Shown here one piece after another: positions 17,641-27,215 of a DNA stretch of 64,000 nucleotides. Both the position numbers and the translations under genes were made by a program. The DNA is taken from assembly GCF_008298035.1 (NCBI RefSeq), contig NZ_CP042910.1, forward strand, positions 4,603,001-4,667,000, read 5' to 3'. The stretch comes from Gimesia maris. Its GTDB lineage: Bacteria; Planctomycetota; Planctomycetia; Planctomycetales; Planctomycetaceae. A model generated the notes under the pieces. That model ran no database searches, was not told the origin of the DNA, and worked only from the letters and a program-made list of their open reading frames with translations. The stretch's first letter is position 1. The number at the start of each line of letters is the position of its first letter.

Positions 17641-19224
17641 TTAATGTTTAAAATGACGACGACCAGTGAAGATCATGGCAATGTCATGCTCATTACACGC
17701 GGCAATGACTTCCTCATCCCGCACGGAACCACCAGGTTGAATAATGGCGGTCACCCCTGCTTTCGCAGCTTCATCCACGCCATCACGGAACGGGAAGAAG
17801 GCATCAGAGGCGACAACGGATCCCTGGCTGCGGTCACCCGCTTTATAGGCGGCAATATAGGATGAGTCGAGACGGCTCATCTGCCCGGCACCGGCTCCCA
17901 GCAACATTTCATCCTTGGCCAGTACGATCGCGTTCGATTTCACGTGACGACAGACGACCCAGCCAAAACTCAAACTGTTTAATTCTTCTCTCGTTGGTTC
18001 GCGCTCTGTTACGACTTTCCAATCTGCCTTGTCATCCCGCAGTTCATCCTTCTCCTGTACGAGAAGCCCACCTGAAACCCGACGATAGTCAAGACTTGGT
18101 TCTGTCGGCGGTTGCATCATGGGACATTTCATCAACCGCACGTTCTTTTTCCATTTTGGCTTAGTCGTCAGAAGTTCGAATGCTGCTGGTTCATAGTCGG
18201 GAGCAATAATCGCTTCAATGAACCGATTCGGTTCACAGAGTTTTTCAGCGGTCGGCTGATCCACAGGACGATTGAAACTCAAAATGGAACCAAAGGCGCT
18301 GACCGGATCCCCGGCATAAGCTTTCTCGAAGGCTTCCACCAGCGTTTCAGCAGTTGCACATCCACAAGGGTTAGTGTGCTTAATCACCACTGCGGCCGGC
18401 TTATCAAAATCACTGGCAATCTGCAGAGCGGCATCCAGATCCAGAAAGTTATTATAGGATAGCTCTTTGCCATTCAGCTGCTCTGCCTGAGCCACGCTGG
18501 CTGCTGGAGGATTCTGCTCAACATAGAAGGCGGCTCCCTGGTGAGGATTTTCGCCGTAACGCAGTTGATCCCGTTTCACCAGATTGATGCTGACCTGTTC
18601 GGCAAAGCGGCTCTGAACGCCTGCCTCAGATGGCAGCACAGAGGCCATGTAATTCGCGACCGCGCGGTCGTAGCGGGCTGTCATCTCGAATGCGGCAGCA
18701 GATAGCTCCAGACGAAATTCCGGAGTCAGAGGACCGGATTTCAATGCATCCAGCACTCGACCGTATTGTATTTGATTCGTCACAATGCCGACATAAGCAT
18801 GATTTTTGGCAGCAGAGCGAACCATGCTCGGGCCGCCGATATCAATCTGTTCAATCGCCTCAGCCAGCGTTACATCAGGTTTGCTAATCGTCGCTTCGAA
18901 GGGATACAGATTGCAGACCACCAGTTCAAACGGAACGATTTCAAATTCTTGAATCGAGGCAGCATCACTGGCCAGATCAGGGCGTCCCAGAATGGCACCG
19001 TGAACTTTGGGATGCAGTGTTTTAACACGACCGTCCATTATCTCCGGGAACCCCGTGTATTCTGATATATCGATGACATTCACGCCCTGCTCTTCCAGAT
19101 AGCGACGAGTTCCACCGGTCGAAATAAATTCAAAGCCCAGCATGGCCAGACCTTTTACAAATCCATCAAGACCCGTTTTATCACTGACACTTACTAATGC
19201 GCGACGTGGATGTGAATTACTCAT
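17641..19224 (-). CDS. purH: Bifunctional AICAR transformylase/IMP cyclohydrolase PurH
   Basis: From the ATG at 19224 this is a 527-residue PurH; the in-frame TTG at 19239 has no properly spaced ribosome binding site. The N-terminal IMP cyclohydrolase domain starts RRALVSVSDKTGL and contains STGGTRRYLEEQG and VKTLHPKVHGAIL. The C-terminal transformylase domain contains LRYGENPHQGAAFY, VVIKHTNPCG and the closing AIIQPGGSVRDEEVIAACNEHDIAMIFTG. It performs the last two steps of de novo IMP synthesis in the cytoplasm. The length is normal for the family. No other pur genes are adjacent, as is usual when purine genes are scattered. Confidence 0.97.
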   Translation of the reverse strand: MSNSHPRRALVSVSDKTGLDGFVKGLAMLGFEFISTGGTRRYLEEQGVNVIDISEYTGFPEIMDGRVKTLHPKVHGAILGRPDLASDAASIQEFEIVPFELVVCNLYPFEATISKPDVTLAEAIEQIDIGGPSMVRSAAKNHAYVGIVTNQIQYGRVLDALKSGPLTPEFRLELSAAAFEMTARYDRAVANYMASVLPSEAGVQSRFAEQVSINLVKRDQLRYGENPHQGAAFYVEQNPPAASVAQAEQLNGKELSYNNFLDLDAALQIASDFDKPAAVVIKHTNPCGCATAETLVEAFEKAYAGDPVSAFGSILSFNRPVDQPTAEKLCEPNRFIEAIIAPDYEPAAFELLTTKPKWKKNVRLMKCPMMQPPTEPSLDYRRVSGGLLVQEKDELRDDKADWKVVTEREPTREELNSLSFGWVVCRHVKSNAIVLAKDEMLLGAGAGQMSRLDSSYIAAYKAGDRSQGSVVASDAFFPFRDGVDEAAKAGVTAIIQPGGSVRDEEVIAACNEHDIAMIFTGRRHFKH

Positions 19225-19428
19225 TTGTTTCTTAGTCAATCACCTGAGAATACAGAATGGACAAGGTCCACCTGTCGTTGTAAAGAAGTTTCCCGTGCCT
19301 GATATAAACAGAATTCCAGTAACAGGGTGTACCAAAGCCCTTCCAGGCACAACACCGACTCAGTTTAGCCAGTATGTGATCAGAAAACAAATAAGGGCCG
19401 AGGAATGAAAGAAGCGGGAAAAACCGAC

Positions 19429-20709
19429 CTAATTATCGGTATTGTCTCCGTTCGCTGCAGCGTCTGACTGAACATCTTTTGCTGCGGGTTCTGGAGCGAT
19501 GTCGGGAAGAATCGGATATTTATCCTGATTTTTAAAGCGGATCGGAAATGGAAGGTCCTTCTGCTTCAGGCACAGAATAATTCCCGATTCTGACGAACAG
19601 AAAATTCGATCCGTCTGCTCGTTCATCAGCTTCACCTGGTATTTACGAAGTGGCACAGCAGAAAGAACCGCACCGTCGGTGCGGGAAAGTACCAGTAAAT
19701 TTCCAATCTCATCTGTAGCATACACGCGAGTGGGTGACAGCGAAATAAATCGAGACCCCAGTGGTTGCCACCAATGTTCCTGGCCTGTTTGAGCTGACAG
19801 TTGGAACAGACCATTTTTCTTTGAAGAAAGATAAACGTCTTTGTCCAGAACTGAAACCGGATAGACTAATGGAAACGAGGATCGGATTCTCCAGCGCACG
19901 ATTCCGTTCAAGAGATTCAGACAGTATAGATTCTGATCCTCAGAAGCAAGAAAAAGGCTCTTACCTTCTTCAGCAAGACTGGCTGAAATGGGTGCATCAG
20001 TTTCAAACTGAAATGCAAGCTGACGATCCTGGAGTGTCACCGAATAAAGTGAACCATCCTGGCTGGCGAACAGCAAAGTACGGTTTGTAACGATCGCAGG
20101 GGTGTTGATGGTATCGCCGGTCTGATATGTCCAACGGATAGCACTTTCACGCCATGCCGGAAGTTTTCCCTCATTACTTAATTCATTCAGCTTTTTCAGG
20201 TCCCATGCATACATTCGGCCATTCAATGTGCCTACATAAATAGCATCTTCGTCGACCGTGGGACTTGTAGACGCAGAACCTGGTAATTGAAGTTCCCAGT
20301 CAATTTCACCATTCAGCCTGTCGATGGCGTATAATTTAGTCCCCACAGTGATGTAAACATATTTTGAATTGGAGACCGGCGCATAGCCGATATTATTTCC
20401 CCTACCCAGTTGAGTCGCCCACAGTTTTTTGCCGGTTTCGTTATTAAATGCCGTTATGATGCCTGCCGTAGATAATGCATACAAATTGATTTCGTCGATC
20501 GATAAATGCACAATTTTATCGCGATGAGGATCAACAGTAGCCTGCCCCCACCAGACGCGTTCGAGATCGTACAGTCCTAACTGTTGTTGTGTAGGAATGG
20601 TGATACCAACCGAGGACTCATTCAGACGTTGAGCCATCAGACAATCACTCCCGGTGACTGCCAGAATTAATATCAGAAAATTAATTGTCAATTTTTTCCA
20701 CAGAGACAT
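19429..20709 (-). CDS. PQQ/PQQ-like beta-propeller protein, secreted
   Basis: From the ATG at 20709, chosen because a signal peptide (LTINFLILILAVTGSDCLMAQ) begins there, this is about 426 residues. It contains repeated propeller blades of the PQQ-binding-like type, for example TGKKLWATQLGRGNNIGYAPV, DRLNGEIDWELQLPG, SPTVDEDAIYVGTLNGRMYAW and GIVRWRIRSSFPLVYPV. There are no obvious catalytic residues of a PQQ dehydrogenase, so it more likely acts as a scaffold or BamB-like protein than an enzyme. The C-terminus is acidic and Ala/Asp-rich. The 190-base gap to purH shows nothing special. Confidence 0.82.
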   Translation of the reverse strand: MSLWKKLTINFLILILAVTGSDCLMAQRLNESSVGITIPTQQQLGLYDLERVWWGQATVDPHRDKIVHLSIDEINLYALSTAGIITAFNNETGKKLWATQLGRGNNIGYAPVSNSKYVYITVGTKLYAIDRLNGEIDWELQLPGSASTSPTVDEDAIYVGTLNGRMYAWDLKKLNELSNEGKLPAWRESAIRWTYQTGDTINTPAIVTNRTLLFASQDGSLYSVTLQDRQLAFQFETDAPISASLAEEGKSLFLASEDQNLYCLNLLNGIVRWRIRSSFPLVYPVSVLDKDVYLSSKKNGLFQLSAQTGQEHWWQPLGSRFISLSPTRVYATDEIGNLLVLSRTDGAVLSAVPLRKYQVKLMNEQTDRIFCSSESGIILCLKQKDLPFPIRFKNQDKYPILPDIAPEPAAKDVQSDAAANGDNTDN

Positions 20710-21236
20710 AGCACCAGCTTTTTCAAGATGATTTAACAGGATTGGTATTCGCAGATCAACAAACAGTCTGGTCAGGATCACCTGATGCAAATTGAAGTAT
20801 CACATCTCAAGTTTACAATACGGACTGACTCTAACCGAAAACTGTCTTCAAAAAGCGTTTGCAAAGCAGAATTCCAAGTGCTTCACGCAGGCTCATACAT
20901 CCCATTCTACCCACTTCACCAAAGGGGAATCCAGCACTGTTATGCAATCATTTGAAGAATTTCCACCATAAATACTGTACACTCTACTATAATCACGGGG
21001 ATCTGCATCAACTCAAAACCGGCTGGCGGAACCATGTGCCCATTTCTGTTTTCAGATCTCGCAATTAACCTTAGCCTCTTCGCCAGGTACGAATTCCAAA
21101 AACTGACGATGCCTGAAAAATGATCCTGTCCTGCATTTATTGATTATGATAAAATCGAACGACAACTTACGTTGGATTCAGTTTGTAGCTCGCCCCCCCA
21201 TAACTCAAAGCATCAAAAGGAGTGAGAACAGGTACA
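20710..21236. other. Intergenic region between divergent genes
   Basis: Roughly 530 bases between the start of the propeller gene (minus strand) and the start of the HEAT-like gene (plus strand), so both promoters should be here. Small open frames have no ribosome binding sites. The part just before the plus-strand gene is AT-rich (ATTATGATAAAAT near 21145), suggesting a -10 region, but no confident -35 is seen. No repeat or RNA gene found. Confidence 0.4.
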
Positions 21237-22553
21237 ATGTTTCCAGAGCATTTTCTTCCGTCTTCAAGACTCGCTCTTTCTGTCCCCCTGCTATTTACAT
21301 TAATCCTGAGTCAGCAGACGTCAGGACATTGTGATCTGATCAAGCTTAAAGCAGGCGGCGAGATTAGAGGTAAACTGCAGAAGCTGCCATCCGAATCAGG
21401 AGAGGCTCGTATTATAGAAACACTGACTGGTGGCAAAATCACTGTTGACGCTCAACAGATTGAGTTCATTACGAATCGTCCTTTATCTGTCGAAGAATAT
21501 GAATCTCGCTCCAAGTCAATCGCTGATACGGTCGATGCGCATCTGGAACTGGCAAACTGGTGTTCTGAAAATCACCTGATTTCTCAAAGACATGCCGAAC
21601 TGGAAAAAGTATTATTACTGGAACCGGATCATTCAAAAGCCCGTGCAGCACTGGGGTATACGAATCGAGACGGGGAATGGATGACCCGTGATGAATTGAT
21701 GAGAAAAAATGGTTACATCAAATATAAAGGACGCTATGTCTCGACCGCGGAGTTGGAATTACTGGAAAAAAATGAAGCAGACCTCGCTGAAGAACGAAAG
21801 TGGTTTAAAAAAGTCAAGCTCTGGCTGTCATTGATGAATAGTAATAATGCCCAGCTTCAACAAGAGGGCTTGAAAAATATTCAGTCAATAAACGACCCGT
21901 TTGCAGTGTCCGCCCTGGCTCGTCTGATGGGTAAGCACGAAAACTATCTGATACGATCACTTCTCGTCACCACACTGTCACAGATTACTGGCGACAAGCC
22001 TCTCAGACCACTGGCGGAACTCGCTTTATCGGACCCTGTTCAAGCGATTCGAGAGTCTGCCCTGCAGGCACTCTCCCGACGCGATGTCTCACAAGCAATC
22101 GTTTACTTTATCGAAGCATTGAAAAATAGTTCAAACCTGATTGTCCAGAGGGCTGGAAAGGGGCTGGAGGTCATTGGAGATAAATCTGTCGTACCGGAAC
22201 TGATCTCTGCTCTGGTGACAACGCATACCTATCGAGTCAGGGTACCTGACACTACAACAACATACAGTTTCGGCACCAACGGAACGTTTGGAAATACAGG
22301 CGTGGTCCTGCCTCCGGATATTGAAGCGGGACTGCTGGCAGGTCGGTATCCCAATGGAGTGATTGTATTGCCTTCACAACAACCCAAGATTCCCATGCGT
22401 ACGATCTCAGTCAAACATAATCATCAAAATGAAGCTGTGCTGTCTGCCCTGCAGGAGATCACACAGCAGAATTTTGGGTACAATCAAAGACTCTGGCAAC
22501 TCTGGTGGTCTTCGACTCAAAACAAGGCAGGAATTATACCTGTCGTTCAATAA
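21237..22553 (+). CDS. HEAT-like repeat protein with signal peptide
   Basis: From the ATG at 21237 (the in-frame GTG at 21222 overlaps the AGGAG) this is about 438 residues. Signal peptide LSVPLLFTLILSQQTSG, then a small beta domain (CDLIKLKAGGEIRGKL ... ITVDAQQIEFI) of the kind seen in planctomycete proteins that start with a DxIxLKxGxxIxG strand, then a TPR-like helical pair, and then HEAT-like repeats (DPFAVSALARLM, YLIRSLLVTTLSQI, PVQAIRESALQALS). A Thr-rich insert TTTTYSFGTNGTFG interrupts the C-terminus. Probably a periplasmic scaffold; no enzymatic motif and no assigned function. Confidence 0.8.
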   Translation: MFPEHFLPSSRLALSVPLLFTLILSQQTSGHCDLIKLKAGGEIRGKLQKLPSESGEARIIETLTGGKITVDAQQIEFITNRPLSVEEYESRSKSIADTVDAHLELANWCSENHLISQRHAELEKVLLLEPDHSKARAALGYTNRDGEWMTRDELMRKNGYIKYKGRYVSTAELELLEKNEADLAEERKWFKKVKLWLSLMNSNNAQLQQEGLKNIQSINDPFAVSALARLMGKHENYLIRSLLVTTLSQITGDKPLRPLAELALSDPVQAIRESALQALSRRDVSQAIVYFIEALKNSSNLIVQRAGKGLEVIGDKSVVPELISALVTTHTYRVRVPDTTTTYSFGTNGTFGNTGVVLPPDIEAGLLAGRYPNGVIVLPSQQPKIPMRTISVKHNHQNEAVLSALQEITQQNFGYNQRLWQLWWSSTQNKAGIIPVVQ

Positions 22554-22570
22554 GCGTGGTCTAATTCGAC

Positions 22571-23926
22571 TCAATTCAGACTTTGGGCCGTACCTGCTAA
22601 AGCTTCGCGTAGCGGGGCAAGATGCTGATCATAATTTTTCCAGCGATCCAGGCCAGATTTATTCATCGGTCTACGCACCTGCCAGTTACTCGCTGTTGTA
22701 ACAGGTCGGGAATTGTCATGAAACGACAGACAGACATCGTGCCAGGGCATACCCGTCCAACTGACCAGTTTCCGTGAGACATCTTCCTGTTCATTCACCA
22801 GACCAGAGTAATTGAGCTCAAAAGGAGTTGTAGGCAGTACTTCCAGCCAGTGTTGTATGAGCCTTTCATACTCCCGAAAATAGAGTCCCAGGTGAGACAA
22901 ATTAAACGAATACTCGTGACCTCGACGAAATCGCTGAAAATAACAGGAGAGACAGGTATCAAGCGGATGCCTGCGACAGTGAATGACTTTCGCCTGCGGA
23001 AACATGATTGCCAGCAGACCAAGGTGCATAAAATTTCCCGGCATTTTGTCAATAATCCGGGCAGCCGACTGATCGAAGGTTCGCAGTCGCCGCAGATATG
23101 CATCAGCAAAACCTGCAAAGGCTTTGTCAGGTAGACAGGCTATACACTCCGGGTATTTCGTCTGAGGTGATGCATGCTGGGGCATTGTCCCCGTAATACT
23201 GGAAATATCTGGAAGCTCACCAGCCCCGTGGATTTCAGGATGGCTAGACAGTATCTGTTCAACCAGAGTGGTTCCTGTTCGAGGCATACCGACTATAAAA
23301 ACAGGGACCTTGCTCTGATGTCCCAGAGTAGCCATTTTCCTGATGCGTTCGAATGTAAAAACAGAGATAATCCGGTCAATATCTTTTCTGAAGCGATCAA
23401 TATCAAATGAAGCACCTTTGAACCGATTTCCCATCTGATAGAATGAGAATGCTTTATCGTATTCTTTCACATCATTAAAGATTTTGCCGGCAGCAAATCC
23501 CAGGAAACAGCGATCCTCATCAGTCAAATCTGCTCTGGCCGTCTGTTGCTCAAGCTCTGCTAGAATCGGATCATCTGCTTCAAATTTCCTGGTCGCTGAA
23601 TAATTAAAATACGCTTCTGCATAATCAGGCTTTAATTTCAGAGCGGTCAAATAATGTTCTTCCGAAAGATTGAACTCTCCCACCAGTCGATATATTGCGG
23701 CAATATTATGATGATACTCTGCGATATCCGGCTTGAGGGAAATCGCTTTATTCAGGAGATCGATTCCCAGCGAATGTTCGCCAGAGTGAGAATTCGCCAG
23801 AGCATAAAGATGGAGAAACTGAGAATTATTGACGTTTGCCGGATAGTAAGGTCTCATCAGGGCTTCTGCCTTTATCGCCTGATTGGCCTGCAATAGTTTA
23901 ACAGCTTCGGCTATGACATTACTCAT
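22571..23926 (-). CDS. TPR-domain sulfotransferase
   Basis: This 451-residue protein has an N-terminal block of TPR repeats (roughly residues 1-120, for example AEYHHNIAAIYRLVGEFNLSEEHYLTALKLKPDYAEAYFN) and a C-terminal sulfotransferase domain. The PAPS-binding P-loop is in VPVFIVGMPRTGTTLVEQIL, and the 3'-phosphate-binding segment is in AKVIHCRRHPLDTCLSCYFQ. The enzyme would move sulfate from PAPS to a hydroxyl or amine of a protein or glycan, with TPRs choosing the partner. There is no signal peptide. It converges with the HEAT-like gene, leaving only 17 bases between stop codons. Confidence 0.9.
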   Translation of the reverse strand: MSNVIAEAVKLLQANQAIKAEALMRPYYPANVNNSQFLHLYALANSHSGEHSLGIDLLNKAISLKPDIAEYHHNIAAIYRLVGEFNLSEEHYLTALKLKPDYAEAYFNYSATRKFEADDPILAELEQQTARADLTDEDRCFLGFAAGKIFNDVKEYDKAFSFYQMGNRFKGASFDIDRFRKDIDRIISVFTFERIRKMATLGHQSKVPVFIVGMPRTGTTLVEQILSSHPEIHGAGELPDISSITGTMPQHASPQTKYPECIACLPDKAFAGFADAYLRRLRTFDQSAARIIDKMPGNFMHLGLLAIMFPQAKVIHCRRHPLDTCLSCYFQRFRRGHEYSFNLSHLGLYFREYERLIQHWLEVLPTTPFELNYSGLVNEQEDVSRKLVSWTGMPWHDVCLSFHDNSRPVTTASNWQVRRPMNKSGLDRWKNYDQHLAPLREALAGTAQSLN

Positions 23927-23980
23927 AAAGATTCCCGGTTCTGGATTTCAACGTTTCCACAAGTCGCTGCCACCGTAATG

Positions 23981-26203
23981 TCAGAGTCGAAAATGAAACG
24001 TTTTTCGGAAGTAACGCCAGAGCCATTGCCCTGTCGTTAACTTACTCACCAGAAACCGGGCCTTCCCCCGCATATTTGCCCGGAACAGAATCACGTCTTC
24101 ATCTAACGGCACGATTGCCTGATACGCTGTACTGGTCAGTTTTTCTCGGCCATCCTTGTCGGTCACAGTAGGTAGCTCTCCCCCCATTTTATTCGAGAGA
24201 GTGGGAGGAACAAAATCCAGATGCCCGTGTGCGACACGTTCTATTTTGGATTCGTAGATCTTGTCGGGAAGGTGCTCCAGCTTCAGTTCAACCATCTGTC
24301 CCTCACTGAAGTCGTTTCGATATTCCTGATCGATAAACAGCACTGCCTGATAACGGGATTCAGGGGCAATACTCAACATGTGAGTTCGCTCTTCCAGATA
24401 GCAATTCTCATTTTTTGCATCAAGAGGTGTCCCAAACCAGCGCGAAAGCTGCTTTTTGGAATCCGACAACTTTGGTTCAGGTTGACTCGCGGGCGCTACA
24501 ACAACCCCACTGACTGGAGCGATCACTTCCAGGTTTTTGATTTGTTCCTTCAGTTCAGCAATACGTTCCTGAATATTCGACAGTTTCTCTTCTGATACTC
24601 TGAGACCTGCCAGATCATCCAGAGCACGATATTTGGCTATCTCATCCATCTGGATATCACGATCCGTGCTTAACTGGCGCAGTTCATCCTGCTTTTCAAT
24701 GTTTACAATGTTCGCAAGTTTCTGGCCTTTAACAACGTGCTGTCCCGGTTCGACGTAGACATTTTCCAGGCGACCGCTGCCGCTGGTATGAACATGCCTT
24801 ACGTCATAACCTTCCACAATGAAAGGTGCTTCAAAATGCATGGGAACGGGGATCAGAAGAATTCCAAGAATCACGGCGGCGGCAACTGTCAGCGTCGCTG
24901 AGACTTTGAAGTAATTCATGGGTTCGGTCCTCGGAGCAGCAATAATTTTGTAAATGTTAAAGACGATTCCGCCTAAAAAAGAGGCGATGGATACCACGGC
25001 CAATGTGATTCCGATACTCTGCAAATCATAGGGTTTCAAAACGGTATACAGGAACAGTGTGATCCCAAACATAATAAACCAGCGATAAATCGCTGCGGAA
25101 AGAGCGTAGAAGATAAACCAGAATTTTCCTGTTTCCGGCATGAAGGGATCTCGTTGAGATTCAATCCCCAGGCAATACCAGGCAAAAGTATCACGCAGAT
25201 GTTTATCAGCTTTCTGCCTGAGATTAGGTATTTCGAGTAAATCGCTCATCATGTAGTAACCGTCGAATCGCATCAACGGGTTGGCATTGAAGATCACTGT
25301 CGTCACAGTCGATACGAAGAACAGGTTCAATGCCAGATGGTTCAGCAGGCCAGGTTTGGTAAACCACCAGATCCAGACTGCGATGGCTGACATGATCACC
25401 TCGATATACATCCCGGCCCCGCCGATGATAATCCGCTGCCATTTATTTCTCAGCATCCAGGAGTCAGAAACGTCACAGTAAAGACAGGGACTGAACACCA
25501 GAAACATGATCCCCATGCCGTGACATTCGCCACCATAATGTTTACACGACAGGCCATGGCCAAATTCGTGGATAACTTTAGCGGCACCCAGCACAAACCA
25601 CATATAGATCAGGTTCGGCCAGCCAAAGAACTGCTGAAATTCTGGTAGTCGACTGCGAAAGACCTCAAACTGAACCCCGATCAATATCCAGGAAGAGATA
25701 ATCAGCAAAGCGAACATGAGTGTTGCCCAAGGCTGCCACATCCATTTTACATAGGGATAAAGCCTTTGTAGTGAGGTTTCCGGATCCCAACCCGGGAGCC
25801 TGAGATAGAGGATGTTTTTGAAGGTCGTCGTTAATTTCTTCTTATGCTCTTCTCGCCGCTGCTTGATCAGCGTCACCCCCTGTCCGGGTCGTCCACTGGT
25901 CAATAGACCTTTTCGGTACAGATCGGAGATCAATTGCTGAATTTCGGAGATTGAAAGCAGCAGCGTGGGATATTGTCGATGTACCTCATCCTTAATTTCT
26001 TCTGGACAACGTGCCCCGTTTAACAGATTAAGAATGTAATACTGTTCGGGATGGAGTCGAGTATATTTCAGAGAAACAGGGTCTTTAATGACCCAGTACC
26101 CGAGTCCTTTGTAATGAATCCACTTGCTGATTAAATCATCGCGCACGCTCAACGGAATGGGTCGTTCCGTTGAAGATGTCATGGATTCACTTAAAGTGCT
26201 CAT
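23981..26203 (-). CDS. Membrane M50 metalloprotease fused to an HlyD-like adaptor
   Basis: This 740-residue protein starts with a PqqD-like winged-helix segment (about 30-105), followed by a multi-pass membrane part. The zinc protease motif HEFGH is at 212-216 and the second M50 motif, with the third ligand, is in NANPLMRFDGYY (306-317). After several more helices comes an HlyD/lipoyl-type adaptor domain (about 470-700): PFIVEGYDVRHVHTSGSGRLENV, a coiled-coil hairpin with VISPVSGVV-like APVSGVVVAP, and a beta-barrel end. Intact M50 zinc ligands suggest active intramembrane proteolysis. The adaptor part is like those that link exporters to outer-membrane channels. The adjacent HlyD gene is 64 bases upstream on the same strand, likely one operon. 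Function unknown. Confidence 0.88.
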   Translation of the reverse strand: MSTLSESMTSSTERPIPLSVRDDLISKWIHYKGLGYWVIKDPVSLKYTRLHPEQYYILNLLNGARCPEEIKDEVHRQYPTLLLSISEIQQLISDLYRKGLLTSGRPGQGVTLIKQRREEHKKKLTTTFKNILYLRLPGWDPETSLQRLYPYVKWMWQPWATLMFALLIISSWILIGVQFEVFRSRLPEFQQFFGWPNLIYMWFVLGAAKVIHEFGHGLSCKHYGGECHGMGIMFLVFSPCLYCDVSDSWMLRNKWQRIIIGGAGMYIEVIMSAIAVWIWWFTKPGLLNHLALNLFFVSTVTTVIFNANPLMRFDGYYMMSDLLEIPNLRQKADKHLRDTFAWYCLGIESQRDPFMPETGKFWFIFYALSAAIYRWFIMFGITLFLYTVLKPYDLQSIGITLAVVSIASFLGGIVFNIYKIIAAPRTEPMNYFKVSATLTVAAAVILGILLIPVPMHFEAPFIVEGYDVRHVHTSGSGRLENVYVEPGQHVVKGQKLANIVNIEKQDELRQLSTDRDIQMDEIAKYRALDDLAGLRVSEEKLSNIQERIAELKEQIKNLEVIAPVSGVVVAPASQPEPKLSDSKKQLSRWFGTPLDAKNENCYLEERTHMLSIAPESRYQAVLFIDQEYRNDFSEGQMVELKLEHLPDKIYESKIERVAHGHLDFVPPTLSNKMGGELPTVTDKDGREKLTSTAYQAIVPLDEDVILFRANMRGKARFLVSKLTTGQWLWRYFRKTFHFRL

Positions 26204-26267
26204 AAGCCCGTTCTGGATTCAATCAGGAATGTGTAAGAAATATCAACTGTTGTCACGAATGTTGAAA

Positions 26268-27215
26268 CTACTTGACTTCGGTTTTCTGCGCGACTTTGCT
26301 GTCAGACTTATCAGTCAAAATCTTCATGGTTGCCATATACCCTGCTTTCAGATCATTATCCCTATTTTCGACTTCAGCCCAGACCCGAATTGATTTCCCG
26401 TGAATCGGTTCTACTTCCACATCAATAAAGATGATCTTGCCTGTATATGTCTTCTCTTCAATTGGCAATCGGACGCCGGGGATGTCTAACTGGACCTGTA
26501 CTGGAGTACCGACCTGAAACATCCAGGTATCTTCAATATTCACATAAGATTCGACTTTGACTCGTTTTGTACTGACCAGTTCCAGAACTTCGTCTCCGTG
26601 CCGTACCACTTCACCAGTCGAGCGAAATTTTTTGGTGACAATGCCATCAAAGGGCGCAATTATTTTTGTCTCTTCAATCTGGGCATCGATTTCATTCAGC
26701 TGTAATTTGTTCATTTCAAATTCCAGTTGCGCCTGCTCGATCTGCAGATCACTCTTCTCAGCATTCAATGTCAGACGTTTGATATCCAGTTTTGAGATGG
26801 TATTGCGAACCCGCTTATTAATATCCAGATTCATTTCGAGTTCGACATAGGCTGTGTCTCGGGCTTTTTGGGAGTAGCGTATTTCAATGTCATTTGTCGC
26901 TTTTTTCTTTGCGGTTGCTTTTGCTGCCTGCAATGCATCACTTTTTAAAGCGGCAATTACCTGCCCTTTTTTGACCAGTTCACCTTCATTGGGTTCGACG
27001 AATTCCAGTACCCCCGGTCGATCGCTTCCCAGAATCACACGATCAATTAATTTAATTCGGCAATTATTGACAGTGATTGATGATTCCGGATTAGCATTTG
27101 AAGCTTTGTGTTCCGGTTTTTCGTCTGCAGAGAGGCGATGGTCGCTCAGAATCAGACAGGCACCCAATGTCATCAGCATCGAGTAAGTTAACGTTTTCTT
27201 CAAAGTTAAATTCAT
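26268..27215 (-). CDS. HlyD-family periplasmic adaptor protein
   Basis: This 315-residue protein has an N-terminal hydrophobic signal sequence (YSMLMTLGACLILSDHRLSA), the first half of a lipoyl domain (VLEFVEPNEGELVKKGQVIAAL), and a long coiled-coil hairpin (about residues 100-190). The second lipoyl half (KIIAPFDGIVTKKFRSTGEVV) and a beta-barrel/membrane-proximal part follow. This is the standard adaptor architecture of membrane-fusion proteins. It is probably cotranscribed with the downstream M50-HlyD gene. No ABC, RND or MFS pump gene accompanies it within this window, which is unusual for such adaptors. Confidence 0.9.
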   Translation of the reverse strand: MNLTLKKTLTYSMLMTLGACLILSDHRLSADEKPEHKASNANPESSITVNNCRIKLIDRVILGSDRPGVLEFVEPNEGELVKKGQVIAALKSDALQAAKATAKKKATNDIEIRYSQKARDTAYVELEMNLDINKRVRNTISKLDIKRLTLNAEKSDLQIEQAQLEFEMNKLQLNEIDAQIEETKIIAPFDGIVTKKFRSTGEVVRHGDEVLELVSTKRVKVESYVNIEDTWMFQVGTPVQVQLDIPGVRLPIEEKTYTGKIIFIDVEVEPIHGKSIRVWAEVENRDNDLKAGYMATMKILTDKSDSKVAQKTEVK

